NCBI GenBank assembly: GCA_963931925.1
Contig: OZ007569.1
Span: forward strand, 73,708,118-73,772,117
DNA from: Onchidella celtica
Taxonomy: Eukaryota; Mollusca; Gastropoda; Systellommatophora; Onchidiidae
Direction: 5' to 3'
DNA: 64,000 bases
In this document: positions 45,127 through 55,308 of the stretch, piece after piece
Position numbering within the stretch: the first letter of the stretch is position 1
Layout: the number at the start of each line of letters is the position of its first letter
Notes under the pieces: model-generated
What the model was told of the DNA's origin: nothing
What the model saw: the letters and a program-made list of their open reading frames with translations, nothing else
The model's database searches: none
Position numbers and translations under genes: made by a program

Positions 45127-46034
45127 CAAAACAAATTATAAGAAAACACGCCAACAACTAGTAATAGTCGGATAACAACAAATCCCATCAAATTCCGCAC
45201 TGAGCAAACTCGACCTTATCTAGAGCGCGGGTCAAACTAGACAAACGTCGGATGGTTATGAATTCGCTTTTTATCTTTTCTGTGAATCATTATCTTTTTG
45301 TGTGTTCTTAATGTACACCTCTGAGTGACAGATGTTTGTGTGCATGTGTCCATAGGACAGGCCCGTGGGGGGTCACAGAGGAGGGAAGATGTGCATATGA
45401 TTATGTGTGAGTGTGTGCATGCATGCGGGTGTTTGTGTGTGTACTGTGTGTGTGTGTGTGTGTTCCAGAAGTGCTTCCTGCAGATGAACAGCTCTGAAAC
45501 GTATGGAAGTTCATCAAGTGAAATGTTCCCACAGAGACAGATCTATTACCTGTTCTGGATTATGGAATACCGGTACGCATTGTGTTGTTTTTTTTTGGTT
45601 GTTTTTTTTTCTGTTTGTAAGAATCATGATCACTGACAAGAACAAACTCCCGCCATTAATCAAACTCGGTGCCACAAATGTCACAAACGTGCATCCTGGT
45701 TGCCTCCGCCCTCCGTAAAATTTGCAATATATTATAATGACACAGTTTATCAGCTACTGAACATCCTCAAATGCACAAGTGGCCATTTATGAAATAAACA
45801 AAAATAATATCTGGAGAAAGAAAGAAAGAACGACAATAGGATAGAAAGAAAGAAAAAGATAGAACGTGTAATGATTGAATTTCTGTGTGTGGAATGAAAA
45901 AGAAATAATAAAATCATGAACATTTTTCTACAGTTTTTAAACCTAAAAAGAAAATGATGGAATATTTTTGTTCCTATTTTTTGTTTTCGCAATCAACAAA
46001 AAAAACAAAAACAAAAAACTTCAATGATAAGAAT
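45127..46034. other. no gene recognised; (TG)n at 45,425-45,465
   Basis: Unique-looking sequence with a TG microsatellite, T-runs and A-rich patches. Open frames at 45.3-45.7 kb are unsupported. Confidence 0.35.
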
Positions 46035-46399
46035 CACAGACTAATAAAATACCCAGACTGGATGATCCCATTGTGTGACGTCACAAAACAGCGAAAGGTC
46101 ATGAACCATCCGCCATATTAGGTTTAAGGTAGCGACCGACGCTTCAGCATAGCTACAATTTTGAATGACACCATTTTGACGCGCCTACTGAACGCGGAAG
46201 TTTGATTCCGCACCAAGAAATTAATACATGTACAACCAATCTTGACAAATGAAAAGAAATTTCTACTGCAGATAGAACTAGGATCGGAATTTCCCGAGCG
46301 GCGGCCATGTTGGTTATACAGTCGTCGCTCGGGAAATTCCGTAAAAAACGACAGAGCCCGAAGCTCGTGTTTCCAGTCTGGTTAATTTATTAGTCTGTG
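46035..46399. mobile_element. hAT-type MITE, family B, copy 2
   Basis: 365 bp, inverted relative to the 31.6-kb copy and highly similar to it. Flanks ATAAGAAT and AAAAGAAT match at 7 of 8. Confidence 0.9.
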
Positions 46400-46681
46400 A
46401 AAAGAATGTCTCTGTAGATGAAAAACAACAACAAATCAAATCACGAAAACTTTTCTCCACTGTTTAAATTCCAGTTGAATTATAGAAAAGAAGACGAGAA
46501 AATCATGAAATACTTTGGTACATCATGACATTTTCCCACAGACGAACAACAGTAACAAATACAACACAGCAATCAGATCTAGGAAGAATGTCTCTGTACA
46601 AGAAATTCTGGACGCCAGAGAGGAACAGTGACTAAGTATCTCGCGTCTTCAGTTCTTGTTTGTTCCAGGTCCACGTTAAAT

Positions 46682-47384
46682 CAGAGAGTATAGATGTATA
46701 GAGAGATCTCACTTCCGCCAAATCACGAAACTAGGTCGCTGTGGTAAATAAGAAATTGAAGAATTGAAAGAGACCTTCTTCACCAAAGATAGTGTGCATA
46801 TCTGTTTACTGTGGTTTGTTCATATTTTTTGGGCTGATTGAAACGATTTGCAGCCGTTTGTAAGCTCTTAGGCCCCGTGAAAATGCACAAACGGGTATAG
46901 TTTACCGCAGCGACCTACTTTCGGCTCCATGCTAACAGTGGTTTCGCGGAGCCGCCCGGGTCTCGCAGTGCAAATCGACCGATAGTGAAACCTCTTTATA
47001 GGTAGAATGCGCATATCCACCATCTTGTCTGTCCGGACCCACTTAAGGCGTCGCGAACCAATCGGCGGCGAGTTTTAAAAAAGTTCCCTACTGTAAACAA
47101 TGACACGTGTGTATACGCACATGGGAGACGGTCGGTCAATTCTTTCACTTCCTTCCTCTTGTTTACACGGATGGTAGGGAATCTGACCAGCTTGGATACA
47201 GCCTTTCCACCCCTGTTACAACAGTCAACTGCAATGCAACCAGCAGGCATTTTAACTGCTTAGACACATCTCGAAGTTACACTCATCAGCTGATCCACCG
47301 GTCATCTTGTTTGGCGGAAGTACAAAACAAAAACTCTGTGACGTCATGCGCATTCTACCTATACATACATGTACGTACTCTCTG
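46682..47384. mobile_element. repeat family D, long composite copy with nested THAP MITE
   Basis: Left end CAGAGAGTATAGATGTATAG, right end GTACGTACTCTCTG (inverted), flanked by GTTAAA on both sides. The first ~310 bp equal the short copy at 12.45 kb; a THAP-bearing MITE then occupies 46,997-47,363. Confidence 0.65.
46997..47363 (-). mobile_element. THAP-bearing MITE, copy C
   Basis: Inverted ends TATAGGTAGAATGCGCAT / ATGCGCATTCTACCTATA. From the ATG at 47,250 the minus strand encodes MPAGCIAVDCCNRGGKAVSK, then LVRFPTIRVNKRKEVKELTD: the THAP C-x4-C pair and FP motif but no C-x2-H. The body matches copies A and B, yet the termini differ from theirs. Confidence 0.75.
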
Positions 47385-47526
47385 GTTAAAAGTTTGCGGC
47401 TTTAGTTATTATGCTCATATTAGAGGACCGCAGTACTTTACCCGTAAGTTATAGATACCCAGTGAACATAACTCTATACATGTACTTGGATTATATCCTC
47501 TCTCCGGCTTTGTAAACCACGGTCTC

Positions 47527-47715
47527 GTAACAATAATCATTATGACAAGGAGTTAGAATAAATCCGAACTGTGAAATAAATCGTACCTGTGAAACAGCTG
47601 GATAAGCGCCATAATGCATTATAAACAAGTGTTAAAGTGTGCATTCGCTACACCTCTTCGACATACTAAAAAATCTCCAGTTTTTTTTCAGAAAATGGAG
47701 AGAGAACAAACAAGA
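47527..47715 (-). mobile_element. MITE-like repeat family Y, copy 3
   Basis: Diverged inverted match to the 10.7- and 17.1-kb copies (ACAAGGAGTTAGAATAAATC, GTGTTAAAGTGTGCATTC). Ends GAGAACAAACAAGAACCAA. Confidence 0.45.
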
Positions 47716-48425
47716 ACCAATGTCGCTTATTGTGACATGAAGCGCCAGAAAGCAGTCACTAAGGATAGTAGTGAAAATAGGAATACCCTGTAGTGTGAAC
47801 TAGTAAGTACTGTACTAGACACAGACAAGACATTTTTAGTGGCCATGAAGTTCAGACGGCAAAATCTCGGGACATGTGGACCATATCGATTTCCAGCTCC
47901 TTCATAAAACATTCGCCCGCGTAATCGCATATATCATAATGACGGTATTGAATTTTCCACAAGAAACAAGTAAAAGTTGGCAACATTCACCTGAAAACAA
48001 CTGTATTGATTCACCACATTTATTATTATCGCCTGAGATAACCAATTAAAAAACATGCCTGCCCCAAACGAAACAAAAATCATTTAACATTACTGACTCA
48101 AAGAATTTACTAAGGTAAGAACCACAGACTCCGGGGATCAAGACATGAAGCGATTCTGAACTCAAGACAAAATGGATTTTGGAGAGAAACTCAATGTGGC
48201 AATAGGAACAGCAGTTTTTGTCTTGGGCGAGATCTTTTCTAGTGCTCGGGCACAAGGAATTTCTCGTTTTCTTTGCATACTCCGTTCCAGCATTAACTAG
48301 GCATACCACCCTATAGACCTGACTTTTCTCTTCTAATTCATTATTTTCCAAGTGCTCTAAATTAGTAGGGTAGTGTCTTCCCCAAGCTTCTGTCTACCTT
48401 TATTTATTGTATCATGAACTGTATA
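47716..48425. other. no gene or repeat recognised
   Basis: Unique-looking sequence. Confidence 0.35.
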
Positions 48426-48716
48426 TATAGACCCTTTTCACCTACCGTCCTCCATATCACGTGATTTGCAAACAAAATGACGGCGTGCCCCACTTGTAGG
48501 GCGGAAGCGGTGGACAACAGTCGAACGATGCCATCCTCTTGTTGGGCACCCAACTGTACAAACCGGTTACGTGCTGGTTCTGGCATAAAAATGCATCTTT
48601 GCATATATTCAGATGCCATCACTAAGGCAAGTGGAGGTTTTTGCCCTACACGATGCTTTTCGAAGCCATGCGGCTCCCCGCAAACAACCGTAACGCGGAA
48701 GTGAAAAGGGTCTATA
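48426..48716 (+). mobile_element. THAP-bearing mini-element, type D
   Basis: 291 bp with perfect 16-bp inverted ends TATAGACCCTTTTCAC / GTGAAAAGGGTCTATA. On the plus strand, from an ATG about 100 bp in, it encodes MPSSCWAPNCTNRLRAGSGI then KMHL: a THAP N-terminus (C-x4-C, then TNR and the G-I/F-x-x-F region). The sequence is unlike copies A-C, so it derives from a different THAP transposon. Confidence 0.75.
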
Positions 48717-49255
48717 GCATAAAACATTAGAGGGTCAAAACGATGAGGTGGGGGGGGGGGGGAGGAGAAGGAGAGGGAGGGAGAGAGAGGAGTTCCCAAG
48801 TCATGACCGGGGGGGGGGGGGAGAGAGAGAGAATCCCAATTAAATTAATAAGGCAATATCCCAATGACACCCGTGATCACATCGTATCGTATCTTCGTTT
48901 GTGCAAATTATTCCGGAGAGGCGTAAAACTGAACGACTTTCTGTATCAGACTTAACAGTTGAATTCAAGAAAAAGAAACAACAACATTATTTAACCCCAG
49001 GTTTTCAGAATATAACCCCGAATTCATAACACAGCCTGGGGGCTGTCACGATCAATGATTACAAGCATGCCAAATATCTCAATTTTGTAACAAAGTCGAG
49101 TTACGTCAGTTTACCACGCGGGACTTGATTTGATTGAGCGCAGCATCTCCTGTTTCTTCAAAATCTTTTTCGTCTGCACATTCAAAGCGCCCTAACAACA
49201 GCATTTGGCATTTCTTTACTGCATGCATCGTGCTTCTATCCCAGCGAATACAGAT
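48717..49255. other. no gene recognised; two G13 runs
   Basis: Contains G-rich tracts at 48,751-48,795 and 48,810-48,830, otherwise unique-looking. Confidence 0.35.
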
Positions 49256-49683
49256 ATAGGCCCATTGCGGACATCGGCCATTTTAGCTGTCAAGACCGAC
49301 GCTTAACCATGGCGATGGTAGCACTGATTTTGATTCAGTAGATGATTTGTACTGTGAGCACTTCAGGCGTCGCGAACCAATTGGCGGCGAGCTGAAAAAA
49401 AGTTCACTACCGTAAACAATGACACGTGTTTATACGCACATGGGAGACGTTCGGTCAATTCTTTCACTTCTTTTCCTTTCTTTACAAGGATGGTAGGGAA
49501 TCTGACCGGCTTGGATCCATCCTTTCCACCCCTGACATAACAGTCAACTGCAATGCAACCAGCAGGCATTTTAACCGCTTCGACATATCTCGAAGTTACA
49601 CTCGTCAGCTGATCCACCCGCCATTTTAGGTGTCGGAAGTACAAAACAAAAGCACTCTGTGACGTCATTCGCAATGGGCCTAT
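49256..49683 (-). mobile_element. THAP-bearing MITE, copy B (best preserved)
   Basis: 428 bp with the same ATAGGCCCATTGCG inverted ends as copy A. From the ATG at 49,569 the minus strand is open and reads MPAGCIAVDCYVRGGKDGSK, then PVRFPTILVKKGKEVKELTE: cysteines in C-x4-C spacing and the RFP motif intact. No C-x2-H pair follows, so only the first half of the zinc finger is present, as if one exon had been captured. Confidence 0.8.
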
Positions 49684-50484
49684 TGTGGGTTTGTAGATCG
49701 ACATGTCCGAGACAGAAGATTACCCCTCTATGTTGAATTTAATACCTGACAAAGCGATTATCCAACAGCATCGAATTCTGGGCTCAAATACCGTATCGAC
49801 CCAAGAAATCCCTGGAATGATTTACTAGTCTAAGTACCCCATTAAAGTCTTCATCTTTTTAAAGCCAACATCACATTTGTTTCTAGAGGGCGATAAACGT
49901 CTGGACTGTTATCAAATTCCGGATGAGTACATCGCGCTCAGAAACAAATTGAAATGATAAGGTCAAAACGACTGGCGTTACCCTAGTCTGGTATGCCCAA
50001 AATGTGCGTCTTGTGTAACGTCACTAAAGTATGACATTGACATAACCAGGTAGAGAACAGGCACAAGTTCAAAATGGCCGTTATCGTGTCGATGCACCGT
50101 TAACCCAATTTTACATTCTGTTGGGGGATGTTATGATGAAAAGAGTTGAGTGTCTGGGCTCTGTCAGACCACGAGTGTAAAACAGGTTAACCCCAAACTT
50201 AAACTCAAATTCAAAACTTATCGACTGTTCTTTCTCCTTCCTGACCAGTCGTCACTGTGAATGAAATCTGCACGGGTGCCTAGCATGCTCAGCGATAGTA
50301 ACACTGTAAGTAAATATGTATTTAGCCAAGGCCATGTAAGACAAAACACAAGCCACACTGGATAAATATCTTTTGTACAGCCCCAAAAGCACGCCTTGGG
50401 CCACTTTCATTGTTCAGAGCATTTGAATGATGTTTCTGTTGACCAGTTGGGTTCCCCACCATGTTGGCATATCATTTGGGGGGG
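49684..50484. other. no gene recognised; family F edge near 50.08-50.21 kb
   Basis: GGCCGTTATCGTGTCGATGC and ACTTAAACTCAAATTCAAA near 50.1-50.2 kb match the edge of repeat family F. The rest is unique-looking. Confidence 0.35.
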
Positions 50485-50913
50485 GGGGGTATTTTGTATA
50501 CTTTTTTCAGCCCATTTGGGAAATTTGCCTAAGTGTCATTGCAGCCCAGTTACAACTGGAGCAGGCAGCATGACGTCGCCACAGTGCAGCGCCGGTCGGC
50601 GTTTTTTCTTTGGGGGGGGGGGCGGTAGGGGTACAATTCTTTTAAGTTTGCCCGGGCAGCGGCCTGTTCGGCCTGCTCTTCTCGATATCCAGCTGCCAAG
50701 TTGTCTTTAAGTTTAACGGGTGCAACATGCACACGAGCCCTCCAAGTTTTTCGTCCTTGTCCGAGAAGACTAGGTGACCAATCCTACCTCCCATAGGATC
50801 AGGGGCAGGAAAATATGAGAAAAATCCCCAAATTCCAGCATGCCTGCACTGACCGGGATTTGAATCCGGTACCTTTGGCATGAGAGGCGAGCACCTTGTC
50901 TCTAGACCAACGT
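50485..50913 (-). mobile_element. full-length tRNA-derived SINE (minus)
   Basis: Head with box B GGATTCAAATCCC (50,867-50,855), body with GAGCAGGCCGAACAGGCCGC, G-run junction at 50,612-50,621, tail GTTACAACTGGAGCAGG on the plus strand. Abuts a G10 run at 50,479. Confidence 0.85.
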
Positions 50914-52338
50914 CTCTCCATTATATAAGCATAAGCTCGTATAAATAATAGACTGATGACCACCTAAAAAATAAGAGAGTGGGGTTGGGGAGGGGGGCAT
51001 TAATATTAAGGCGTTGTCAAGGCCAACAGCATCTTCTTGCTGTTCTTGCTGTTATGACTAACTAAGTGCTGTGAGATACGGACAAAGCTGGTCAGACTAG
51101 AATCTAGAATCTCTGGCATTTCTGAGCGGGGTGGGGGGGGGGGGTGGGAAACGACTAGAGGGGTATGTGTGATCCAAGTATTCCAAGGCACGCCGACAGT
51201 ATATATATATTGTAACTGTAACTCATTTCTCCTTGTACTCCCCCCCCCCTCCCCACCTCCACACACACACACATGTATACATAGGCACTCCTCCTTGGGG
51301 AAAAGTTCTTACGTGTGTAGATCTATCAACAAATAAGAATGTTTTTAAAACAGACACCAAGCAAAAAAAGAGCTCTTCCGCTGTCTTCAGCACCGTCCTT
51401 TTAAACGGGAGATAACTGTGCTGGATTGCAGATTATGGCACTTGACAAACTGATAAATGGGCGGATTATGGCAAATTTGTCCCTAGCTGGCTGCCAGATT
51501 ACTGGGCGGGTGGCAGCTTGGAAAGTAAACACCACCCTGGGGGGAATAACATTGTACAGGATAACAACTGGTGGGAGGGGAGGTGGGGAGGGGAAATCCC
51601 TGGACTTGATTATCTACCAGGATATATATATATATATATATATACTTCCATATCATGCCACACGCAATTATGACGGATAGCACGCGTCTATTACAAGGGC
51701 TTGTCTGTGATGGAAACCACATCAGCATTTGTCTTGCACACTCACCTACAGATGAGCGTGCACGCATTACCTGACAACCTCATAAATGTGTCATCCGGTC
51801 ATTTCACCTTTTCTCTCCATCCTCCTCCCAAATATGTCCGCTCAGTCTCACTCTTCCTGTTCATGCCCCCCCCCCCCCCAACTCCAAAGGAAATTTAATG
51901 ATGAAAAGCGGTGAGTCTCAAACTAATCACACAAAGTGAGGTCAGTGACTGGGGGGGGGGGGGGGAGGCCTTGATCTGTAGCTCTTTCCTCATACACCCG
52001 CCCCCGCCCCCTCACTAGCAAATGTCACCGCACATAAAATAAGTATGTTCGAGTTTGGAAACTTTTAAACTCCCCCCCCCCCCCCCTTTTCCCTCTTGCA
52101 CGACCGCACGGCCATCAGAATGATGTTAGAATGGTGAGTGTTCATGACACATTGACTAGACCAGTAGTCCTTCATGTTCTAAGTCTTGTCAGTGGCGTTT
52201 TGTGCGGGCTCTTTTAATTGTTTCATGAGATACATGGCCCATATTCGTTTGTCAGATAATCCTACATAAGTATACGTCTTTTTGTTTAAAACATTACCTA
52301 ACTGAAAAACGTGCGCACTTTCCCCTGAACCAGCCCCC
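50914..52338. other. no gene recognised; many homopolymer tracts
   Basis: Holds C/G runs near 51,130, 51,241, 51,867, 51,951 and 52,073 and a (TA)n at 51,622-51,643. Short open frames are interrupted or driven by the C-runs. Confidence 0.35.
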
Positions 52339-53113
52339 CTCCACCCCCTCCCCCCGACAATTGTAGGCCTTTCGTACACCGAGATCAAACCTCCCCCTCC
52401 CCTCGACAAATGTAGGCCTTTCGTACACCGAGATCAAACTTCCCCCTCCCCTCGACAAATGTAGGCCTTTCGTACACCGAGATCAAACCTCCCCCTCCCC
52501 TCGACAAATGTAGGCCTTTCGTACACCGAGATCAAACCTCCCCTCGACAAATGTAGGCCTTTCGTACACCGAGATCAAACCTCCCCTCGACAATTTTAGG
52601 CCTTTCGTACACCGAGATCAAACCTCCCCTCGACAATTTTAGGCCTTTCGTACACCGAGATCAAACCTCCCCTCGACAAATGTAGGCCTTTCGTACACCG
52701 AGATCAAACCTCCCCTCGACAAATGTAGGCCTTTCAAGCACCGAGATCAAACCTCCCCCTCCCCTCGACAAATGTAGGCCTTTTGTACACCGAGTTCAAA
52801 CCTCCCCTCGACAAATGTAGGCCTTTCAAGCACCGAGATCAAACCTCCCCTCGACAAATGTAGGCCTTTCAAGCACCGAGATCAAACCTCCTCCTCCCCT
52901 CGACATTTGTAGGCCTTTCGAGCACCGAGATCAAACCTCCCCTCGACAAATGTAGGCCTTTCAAGCACCGAGATCAAACCTCCCCCTCCCCTCGACAAAT
53001 GTAGGCCTTTCAAGCACCGAGATCAAACCTCCCCTCGACAATTGTAGGCCTTTCGAGCACCTACATCAAACCTCCCCTCGACAATTGTAGGCCTTTCGTG
53101 CACCGAGATCTAA
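52339..53113. repeat. 36-50-bp minisatellite, ~17 copies
   Basis: Unit TCGACAAATGTAGGCCTTTC followed by GTACACC or AAGCACC, then GAGATCAAACCTCCCC, with an optional extra CTCCCC that sets the unit length. GTACACC units fill the left half and AAGCACC units the right half, with one GTACACC unit at about 52,783 inside the latter. Confidence 0.9.
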
Positions 53114-53149
53114 CCTCTCCCCCCCCCCTCTCCTTCCCTAGCATAGGTA

Positions 53150-53807
53150 GACTCAGGGCCGTCTTAACATCATTATGTGCCCCCGGGCAAAGCAAGAGGC
53201 CGAGCGGCCTCCCGTTCAAAAAACCAACGTCAAAATTTGGCAAAAAGAAAAAGTTGTATGTAGCAAAGGCCTCGAGTAAGAAATAATATCCTTACGATAC
53301 AATGAAACCCCAACACTAAAAGAGAAGACAGAGAATGACTGATACTTCGGCAACAGCCCTTTTCAACGAAAAAAAAACGAAAAAGCCACAGAAAAAAATG
53401 GAAAATTGAACAGATAAAACAATCAAACTATAAGATTTGAATATGAAATATACAGAATCTAAACAGAATATGACTACTTAACTGCAAGTTCTTGCTTGCA
53501 GGTACAGCAGCACAGAAGCACGTCTGCCGACGCTTCTTCTTTTTTAGTTTTGCGTTTCATTGTATGGTCTGGGTATTATTTCGTACGCGCGGCTTTTTGC
53601 TACATACAACTTTTTCTTTTTGCCAAATTTTGTCTTTGCATTATAGCCTTGCTGCGCCCCCCCCCCCCCCCCCAGTTTTTCCGTGGTTTTTACAATATTT
53701 CGTTCAAAAACCAATGTAAACTTTCAATGCATGGGGGCCCCTATAGCCTACCCTTGGGGCGCCTGGGCAACTGCCCAATGTGCCCATGCATTGGGACGGC
53801 CCTGCCG
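53150..53807. mobile_element. hAT-like element (CAGGGCCGTC ends) split by retroposon H
   Basis: Ends CAGGGCCGTCTTAAC and GGGACGGCCCTG are inverted. Removing the H insert and one target duplication leaves about 170 bp rich in GGGCCCC/TGCCC words, like the remnants at 14.2 and 42.5 kb. No clear 8-bp duplication. Confidence 0.6.
53231..53700 (+). mobile_element. retroposon family H, copy 3 (longest)
   Basis: Flanked by CGTTCAAAAAACCAACGT (53,213-53,230) and CGTTCAAAAACCAATGT (53,701-53,717), a 17-18-bp duplication with one gap and one mismatch. Near its ends TTTGGCAAAAAGAAAAAGTT and AACTTTTTCTTTTTGCCAAA form an inverted pair. It ends with the family stem-loop CAG-TTTTT-C(C/T)GTGG and TTTTTA, here partly overwritten by a C-run. 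Confidence 0.75.
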
Positions 53808-53837
53808 GGACTACATGTACGTTACAAACGGCCCCGG

Positions 53838-53982
53838 TTATTGCAGAACTGAGAATCCTCGGGAGTAGTGATGAAAAACCCCCACAGTGACCTCGACCTT
53901 CAGGCAGTCTTTCACTCTGGAACCCGGAATCTTCTTGCTCTCTTCCCAGAACAGCGTGACCGCAATCGTGTCCTCGCACTCT
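53838..53982 (-). CDS. candidate exon with strong codon bias, unknown protein
   Basis: Minus-strand frame from 53,982 to a TAA at 53,840-53,838. It reads (R)ECEDTIAVTLFWEESKKIP, then GSRVKDCLKVEVTVG. Over the first ~32 codons about three quarters of third positions are G or C and first positions are mostly purine, unlike the AT-leaning surroundings. The pattern of alternating hydrophobic and charged residues looks like a folded beta-rich domain. The acceptor (GAGTTTGGAG before 53,982) is weak. It may end at a donor before the stop. I recognise no family. It sits 30 bp from the transposon end at 53,807. Confidence 0.35.
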
Positions 53983-54419
53983 CTCCAAACTCAAACCTTC
54001 AGAACACTTGGTGGAATCCAAAAACAGCAAAACTGCCCTGTTAACTGAAAAAATCACCGCATGTGCCAAAACAAAAAAGTTTAGCAGGAGAAGCCAAGGT
54101 CGAAAAAGAAACTGGCATTGCTCTCTGCTTTATTTTCCCTTCAATTTCCATTTGATGATGACTAAAAAAAAAGCAAATAATGTCGTAGAAAATCAGACCC
54201 GTGAAGGAAAGAATTTGACATAGAAGGGCATTTACGGTTTTCTTTCATCAAATGGCAGAAAATACAAGGCGAGAGAGACACCGGCTGATTCTATATTGTC
54301 CACGGGACTCTGAGACCGACCCGCCTCCACGATAACTGCCACCATTGATAAATCTGGATGGGCAAGGAATGTCTGAATGAGTGGGAGTGGGAGCGGAGTG
54401 GGGAATCACTCACACACAC

Positions 54420-54461
54420 CTGCAGTTGTAATTTTTGACCCCGGACGTGTCAAACATGCCA
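54420..54461 (-). CDS. candidate small exon upstream of the 53.9-kb exon
   Basis: Minus-strand codons read GMFDTSGVKNYNC and end in AACTGCAG followed by GTGTGTGTGAG, a consensus donor. Third positions are mostly G or C. The exon ends in phase 2, and joining to the acceptor at 53,983 keeps the frame (an Arg codon across the junction). It could equally be a first coding exon starting at the ATG at 54,457. Two short agreeing signals, no homology. Confidence 0.25.
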
Positions 54462-54506
54462 CTCCAATACACAGATTTGCATTATCAATTGTATAAGATG
54501 ATTTGC

Positions 54507-54882
54507 AAAAAGGCTGGTGATATGAAGTACCTGCCACTCATGAAGCATTCAGGGTCCACTGTGGGAATTCTGAGACGTTTATCTAAACAAAGCAAAACAA
54601 AACAAAAAAACTAGTGATATGAAGTAGCTGTCGTTCATGAAGTATCCAACGTCCGCTATTGGAACTCTGGGACATTTATCTAAACAAAAAAAACAAAAAT
54701 GGCAAGTGATATACATGTAAAGTACCTGCCATGCCATTTACGACGTATTCGGGGTCCACTGTGGAAATTCTAAGACATTTATCTAACCCCCCCCCCCCCA
54801 CCCCACTAATGATTTGAAGTACGTGCCATTCATGAAGTCTTCAGGATCCACTGTCGGAATTCTGGGAAATTTATCTAATCAT
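54507..54882. repeat. four diverged ~97-bp tandem units
   Basis: Each unit has GTGATATGAAGTACCTGCC, TCATGAAG, GGTCCACTGTGG, ATTCTGAGACATTTATCTAA and an A-rich or C-rich joint. Starts near 54,514, 54,612, 54,706 and 54,807. An (ATT)13-type microsatellite follows at 54,893-54,931. Confidence 0.85.
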
Positions 54883-54887
54883 ACCCC

Positions 54888-54929
<42 letters not shown>

Positions 54930-55077
54930 CTATTCTTGTATGCTACGAGGTATTAACAGTAAATTAAAATTTATCCGCAAACAAACAAAACAAAAAACAC
55001 AAAAACCGCGTGATCAATTACAAGGAAAAAGTAACTCTGGCAAAAATTATAATGTAATATTTATAGTAAGTTGAATA

Positions 55078-55308
55078 AGACGGTGAAACTCGCGAACCGT
55101 CAAGTCCAAAAGTAGGTCAACTCTGATTTTTTGCTAAACGACAACACATGACGATTGTGCACCATCCAGATCAATATTCTATAATAATATACCAATAGAA
55201 ACTCTGTATTAGTCCATGTGTACAAACCGTTTAACTTGAATGGTTCTCAGATAGTATTTGATCCAGGGATGGAATTTGGACTTACACAGTTTGCGAGTTT
55301 CACCGTCT
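55078..55308. mobile_element. MITE with AGACGGTGAAACTCGC termini
   Basis: Left AGACGGTGAAACTCGCGAAC and right (reversed) AGACGGTGAAACTCGCAAAC, both continuing AAGTCCAAA. 231 bp, non-coding, no clear duplication. Confidence 0.75.
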
